DNA of 64,000 nt. Origin: Zhenpiania hominis (GTDB lineage: Bacteria; Bacillota; Clostridia; Peptostreptococcales; Anaerovoracaceae). A program made the position numbers and the translations under genes. Position 1 is the first letter of the stretch. Every line of letters begins with the position of its first letter. Positions 59,649 to 64,000 of the stretch are shown here, piece after piece. The notes beneath the pieces were generated by a model. The model was not told the origin of the DNA. It saw nothing but the letters and a program-made list of their open reading frames with translations, and searched no databases. Where the stretch lies: contig NZ_JACRYT010000001.1 of the NCBI RefSeq assembly GCF_014333425.1, positions 186,001 through 250,000 of the forward strand. The letters are read 5' to 3'.

Positions 59649-60138
59649 GACTATCCTTGTGGAGTGCGGCAAGATGCTCCAGCGGGGTGCGCCCAAGCTG
59701 GGCAAGGACGGCAAGCCCGTGAAGGACAAAAACGGTAAGGTCATTTACGAGCCGTACCGGATCAAAGTCCTGAACACCATCAACTTCAAAAAGTCGATGC
59801 ACTATAACCCTTTCGCCTACATCCACTCGGAGAAGGACATCTTGAAGCTGGTCACGACCCTGATTGCAAATACCAAGGGCGAGGGCAAGGCCGGGGACGA
59901 TTTCTGGGTGAAGGCTGAGACCCTGCTGTACTGCGCTCTCATCGGGTACATCCACTACGAGGCTCCGGTAGAGGAACAGAACTTTTCCACCCTGATCGAG
60001 ATGATTAACAGCATGGAAGTCAGAGAAGATGATGAGGAATATAAAAATGCCGTTGACCTGATGTTCGACGAGCTGGAATCCCGCAAGCCCAACCACTTTG
60101 CGGTGCGGCAATACAAGAAATATAAGCTGGCGGCGGGA
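59649..60138 (+). pseudogene. virD4: VirD4 coupling protein, fragment 4 (continues beyond window)
   Basis: Encodes TILVECGKMLQRG, NPFAYIHSEKDILKLVTTLI, GDDFWVKAETLLYCALIGYI and QYKKYKLAAG. It then meets element 4 at GGA and stops six codons later. With fragments 1-3 it makes 340 continuous codons, leaving the C-terminal half (including Walker B) beyond the window. No start codon or SD of its own. Confidence 0.93.
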
Positions 60139-60143
60139 GATGT

Positions 60144-62110
<1,967 letters not shown>

Positions 62111-62136
62111 CCATCACAGTGCAAAGGAGGACGAAC

Positions 62137-62493
62137 ATGAACAAATTGACTTACACCCGCTGCGGGGATTACTACATCCCCGACCTGAAACTTTCCGAGC
62201 AGCCGGAGGTCCCCATTGGCAAGTATGGCCGTATGCGGCAACGCTACCTGAAGGAACACTGGCCCGGCCTTTACAGCAGCTTGATTTTGAGCGAAAAGCT
62301 GTACCCGCACCTGTTGGAGATTGACCGGGCGGCGCGTGAACGGATGGATGCCATGCTGCCACGCATGATGGAGGCGGCGGGCGTTACCGAGGAACTGAAA
62401 GCCCGTGACCCCATGCGCTGGGTGGAGCTGATGAACACGCTGAAAGCGCAGGCGGAGGAAATAATCTATTACGAACTAATTTTAGAAAGTTGA
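62137..62493 (+). CDS. tnpV: Transposon-encoded protein TnpV
   Basis: A 118-residue protein: YTRCGDYYIPDLKLSEQPEVPIGKYGRMRQRYLKEHWPGLYSSLILS, which is the TnpV pattern, followed by LEIDRAARERMD and a helical tail. Function unknown; a dispensable gene in Tn4451. aaaggagg before ATG 62137. Confidence 0.88.
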   Translation: MNKLTYTRCGDYYIPDLKLSEQPEVPIGKYGRMRQRYLKEHWPGLYSSLILSEKLYPHLLEIDRAARERMDAMLPRMMEAAGVTEELKARDPMRWVELMNTLKAQAEEIIYYELILES

Positions 62494-62508
62494 ATAACTA
62501 AAAATGCG

Positions 62509-62562
62509 AAAAAATTGACGTAACCAATGAAATTATAGTCTGTTTGGTTACGTCAATTTTTT
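62509..62562 (+). terminator. Long intrinsic terminator
   Basis: aaaaaattgacgtaaccaa with its near-perfect complement at 62544-62562, ending in T6; separates the transposition genes from cargo. Confidence 0.9.
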
Positions 62563-62590
62563 ATCGAAACACGAAATCTATGTGGCCCTC

Positions 62591-62618
62591 TTGACAACTT
62601 TGATTTCTTTGATATAAT
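62591..62618 (+). promoter_or_regulatory. Strong promoter of the tetR gene
   Basis: TTGACA (62591-62596), 16-bp spacer, TATAAT (62613-62618). Confidence 0.85.
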
Positions 62619-62619
62619 T

Positions 62620-62660
62620 AAAACAGCGTTTTTAATACAATGTTTTTGAAACGATGTTTT
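62620..62660. promoter_or_regulatory. Candidate TetR operator
   Basis: Imperfect inverted repeat AAAACAGCGTTTT (62620-62632) and GAAACGATGTTTT (62648-62660), just downstream of the -10; placement suits autorepression. Confidence 0.55.
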
Positions 62661-62680
62661 AAAAGAAAGGTAGGCAATCA

Positions 62681-63298
62681 ATGGCAAGCAGAATCGAAGA
62701 ATTTGATGAGAAGATTCTTGCCTGCGCGAAAGAAGAATTTTTAGAAAAAGGCTATACAGATGCCTCGATCCGGACGATTGCTCAAAACGCCGGTGTCAGT
62801 ACCAGCACAATATATACGCGGTATTCGGATAAAGAGGGATTATTCCGATTTCTTGTTGAACCAGCAGCTAACGGCCTGAAAGAGCTGCTAAGGCAATCAT
62901 TAAGCAGCTTTTCTTCTTTGACGGAGCGCGAGCAAAACGAAAAATTTATGGAGTATTCAGACCGTGGCTTTGAACTTGTGATTGCATATATCTATGAATA
63001 TTTTTCTGAATTTAAGTTGCTGATTACCGGAGCGCCGGGGAATTATTATCAGGAATTTTTGGAAGGTTTAGTGGAACTGGATACGGATTGTACAAAGAAA
63101 TTTTTGATTCGGGTTGGAAGTAAAGCTATGTCGGAAGGGCGAATTACAGATGGATTCTTACACGTTGTTTCCAGTGCTTTTTACTCTGGCATATTTGAAG
63201 TGGTAATTCACGACATGCCGATGGAAGAAGCAAAGAAGTATATCAATGAGCTACGCGCTTTTTATGGGAATGGCTGGAAAGAATATTATCGAAAATAG
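62681..63298 (+). CDS. TetR/AcrR-family transcriptional regulator
   Basis: A 205-residue repressor. N-terminal HTH: KILACAKEEFLEKGYTDASIRTIAQNAGVSTSTIYTRYSDKEGLFRFLV, canonical for TetR. The C-terminal ligand domain is not specific. It precedes an ABC transporter, so it probably controls multidrug or peptide export. ATG 62681 follows aaaggtagg. It has a strong promoter and operator-like dyad upstream. Confidence 0.93.
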   Translation: MASRIEEFDEKILACAKEEFLEKGYTDASIRTIAQNAGVSTSTIYTRYSDKEGLFRFLVEPAANGLKELLRQSLSSFSSLTEREQNEKFMEYSDRGFELVIAYIYEYFSEFKLLITGAPGNYYQEFLEGLVELDTDCTKKFLIRVGSKAMSEGRITDGFLHVVSSAFYSGIFEVVIHDMPMEEAKKYINELRAFYGNGWKEYYRK

Positions 63299-63317
63299 GA
63301 AAGAAGGTGCGAAGGAA

Positions 63318-63530
63318 ATGCAGAAAACAGAAGGTTTTTGTGTGGACGAAAGTGGATGGATACACTGCCCTTTTTGTAAATGCAGAACACGGACAAAGAT
63401 ACGGGCAGATACTTCATTGAGGAACTTTCCAATATTTTGTCCCAAATGCAAGCAGGAATGTTTGATAGATGTTGACAATATGAAAATACGATTATCAGTA
63501 GTGCCAGACGCTAAGACGCAGAGCCGATAA
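63318..63530 (+). CDS. Cysteine-rich KTR domain protein
   Basis: A 70-residue zinc-ribbon protein: GWIHCPFCKCRTRTKIR ... FPIFCPKCKQECLIDV, two CxxC pairs with the KTRTKIRxDT-type run of the Cys-rich KTR family found in conjugative elements. Role unknown. ATG 63318 follows gaagga. Confidence 0.85.
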   Translation: MQKTEGFCVDESGWIHCPFCKCRTRTKIRADTSLRNFPIFCPKCKQECLIDVDNMKIRLSVVPDAKTQSR

Positions 63531-63614
63531 TTTGTTTGTGTAAATCACATGACAGATTATCGGCTTATTCTTTTAAATTAGAGTTAGCTCTTTCTAACCA
63601 AAGGAGGGATTTAT

Positions 63615-64000
63615 ATGAATCAGTCGCAGGGCGGAAATCCATTTGGCAGGCTTGTAGAGTTTGCCAGACCGCATAAGACTGGCTACATCGTTTCTGTTGT
63701 TCTTGCTGTATTGGGAGTTGCCTTTGGTATCGTTCCCTATTTTGCAACAGCCAGAATGACGATTGAGTTACTCTCCGGAAATCGGGATTTATCATTTTAC
63801 ATGGTATGGTGTTTGATTTCCGGCGGCTGCTTTGTCTTAAAAGCAATATTAATGGGAATATCCACGAGGGCATCCCATGAAGCAACCTTTGAAGTGCTGT
63901 CGGAGGCAAGGCGGAAAATTGCTTCAAAACTTACTAGAGTGCCTATGGGCTATATTCTCAATACTCCGTCCGGGCAGCTAAAAAATGGCATGGTGGAACG
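63615..64000 (+). CDS. ABC transporter, membrane domain (cut by window end)
   Basis: 128 codons of an ABC exporter half-transporter: NPFGRLVEFARPHKTGYIVS, spans VVLAVLGVAFGIVPYF and MVWCLISGGCFVLKAILMG, then EVLSEARRKIASKLTRVPMG typical of the coupling helix region. The ATPase domain lies outside. aaggagg precedes ATG 63615. Controlled presumably by the TetR gene upstream. Confidence 0.9.
   Translation, partial: MNQSQGGNPFGRLVEFARPHKTGYIVSVVLAVLGVAFGIVPYFATARMTIELLSGNRDLSFYMVWCLISGGCFVLKAILMGISTRASHEATFEVLSEARRKIASKLTRVPMGYILNTPSGQLKNGMVE

Overview
The window is chromosomal DNA of an anaerobic, spore-forming member of the Bacillota, class Clostridia. The evidence is a CwlJ/GerQ-type germination pair, split transketolase, NADP-type glutamate dehydrogenase, crotonase, anaerobic cobalamin genes, FtsEX with an M23 hydrolase, and many TTG/GTG starts behind strong Shine-Dalgarno (SD) sequences. 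I cannot fix the genus; Lachnospiraceae or Anaerovoracaceae would both fit.

Region A (1-37398) is core chromosome. It runs: cobQ end and cbiC; a CarD remnant; gerQ-like and cwlJ-like genes; a lipoprotein; an NSS transporter with a 41-residue MetS-like subunit; crotonase; gdhA; then a tightly packed trio (7840-14824) made of a 1,624-residue HD/nucleotidyltransferase/GNAT-like/PRTase-like fusion, an LDH-fold protein and a Cys-rich flavoprotein. After that come mgtE, nnrD-mazF, transketolase halves, a lipoprotein, a PrcB-like protein, ftsEX-M23-recJ-ctpA, a yerC-type regulator, an Sfp-type PPTase, a DMT exporter, an MBL hydrolase, recX, tcdA, a macrodomain protein, rmuC, a phosphoesterase, and a nucleoside-salvage group (deoB, AraC-like regulator, pdp).

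Region B (about 37441 to the end) is a Tn1549-like integrative conjugative element (ICE). It appears to enter a TetM/EF-G-like GTPase gene at codon 15, just before the P-loop. Its backbone carries parA, parB, a DUF6017-type replication protein, a Bro/KilAC antirepressor, small conserved proteins, pcfB and the coupling-protein gene virD4.

Region C: virD4 is cut four times inside this window. Element 1 (42726-51176) and element 3 (51759-59648) are mobilizable units, each with a large serine recombinase, TnpW-like and DUF3847 proteins and a MobA relaxase. Element 2 (51335-51689) is an unexplained 355-bp insert in the Walker A motif. Element 4 (60139 onward) is a Tn4451-type unit with a recombinase, tnpV, a TetR regulator, a Cys-rich KTR protein and the start of an ABC transporter. 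At each of the three insertions closed within the window, removing the insert at a shared dinucleotide rejoins virD4 exactly in frame. The coupling protein is therefore off while the elements are resident but could be restored by precise excision.

No rRNA, tRNA or CRISPR array was seen.
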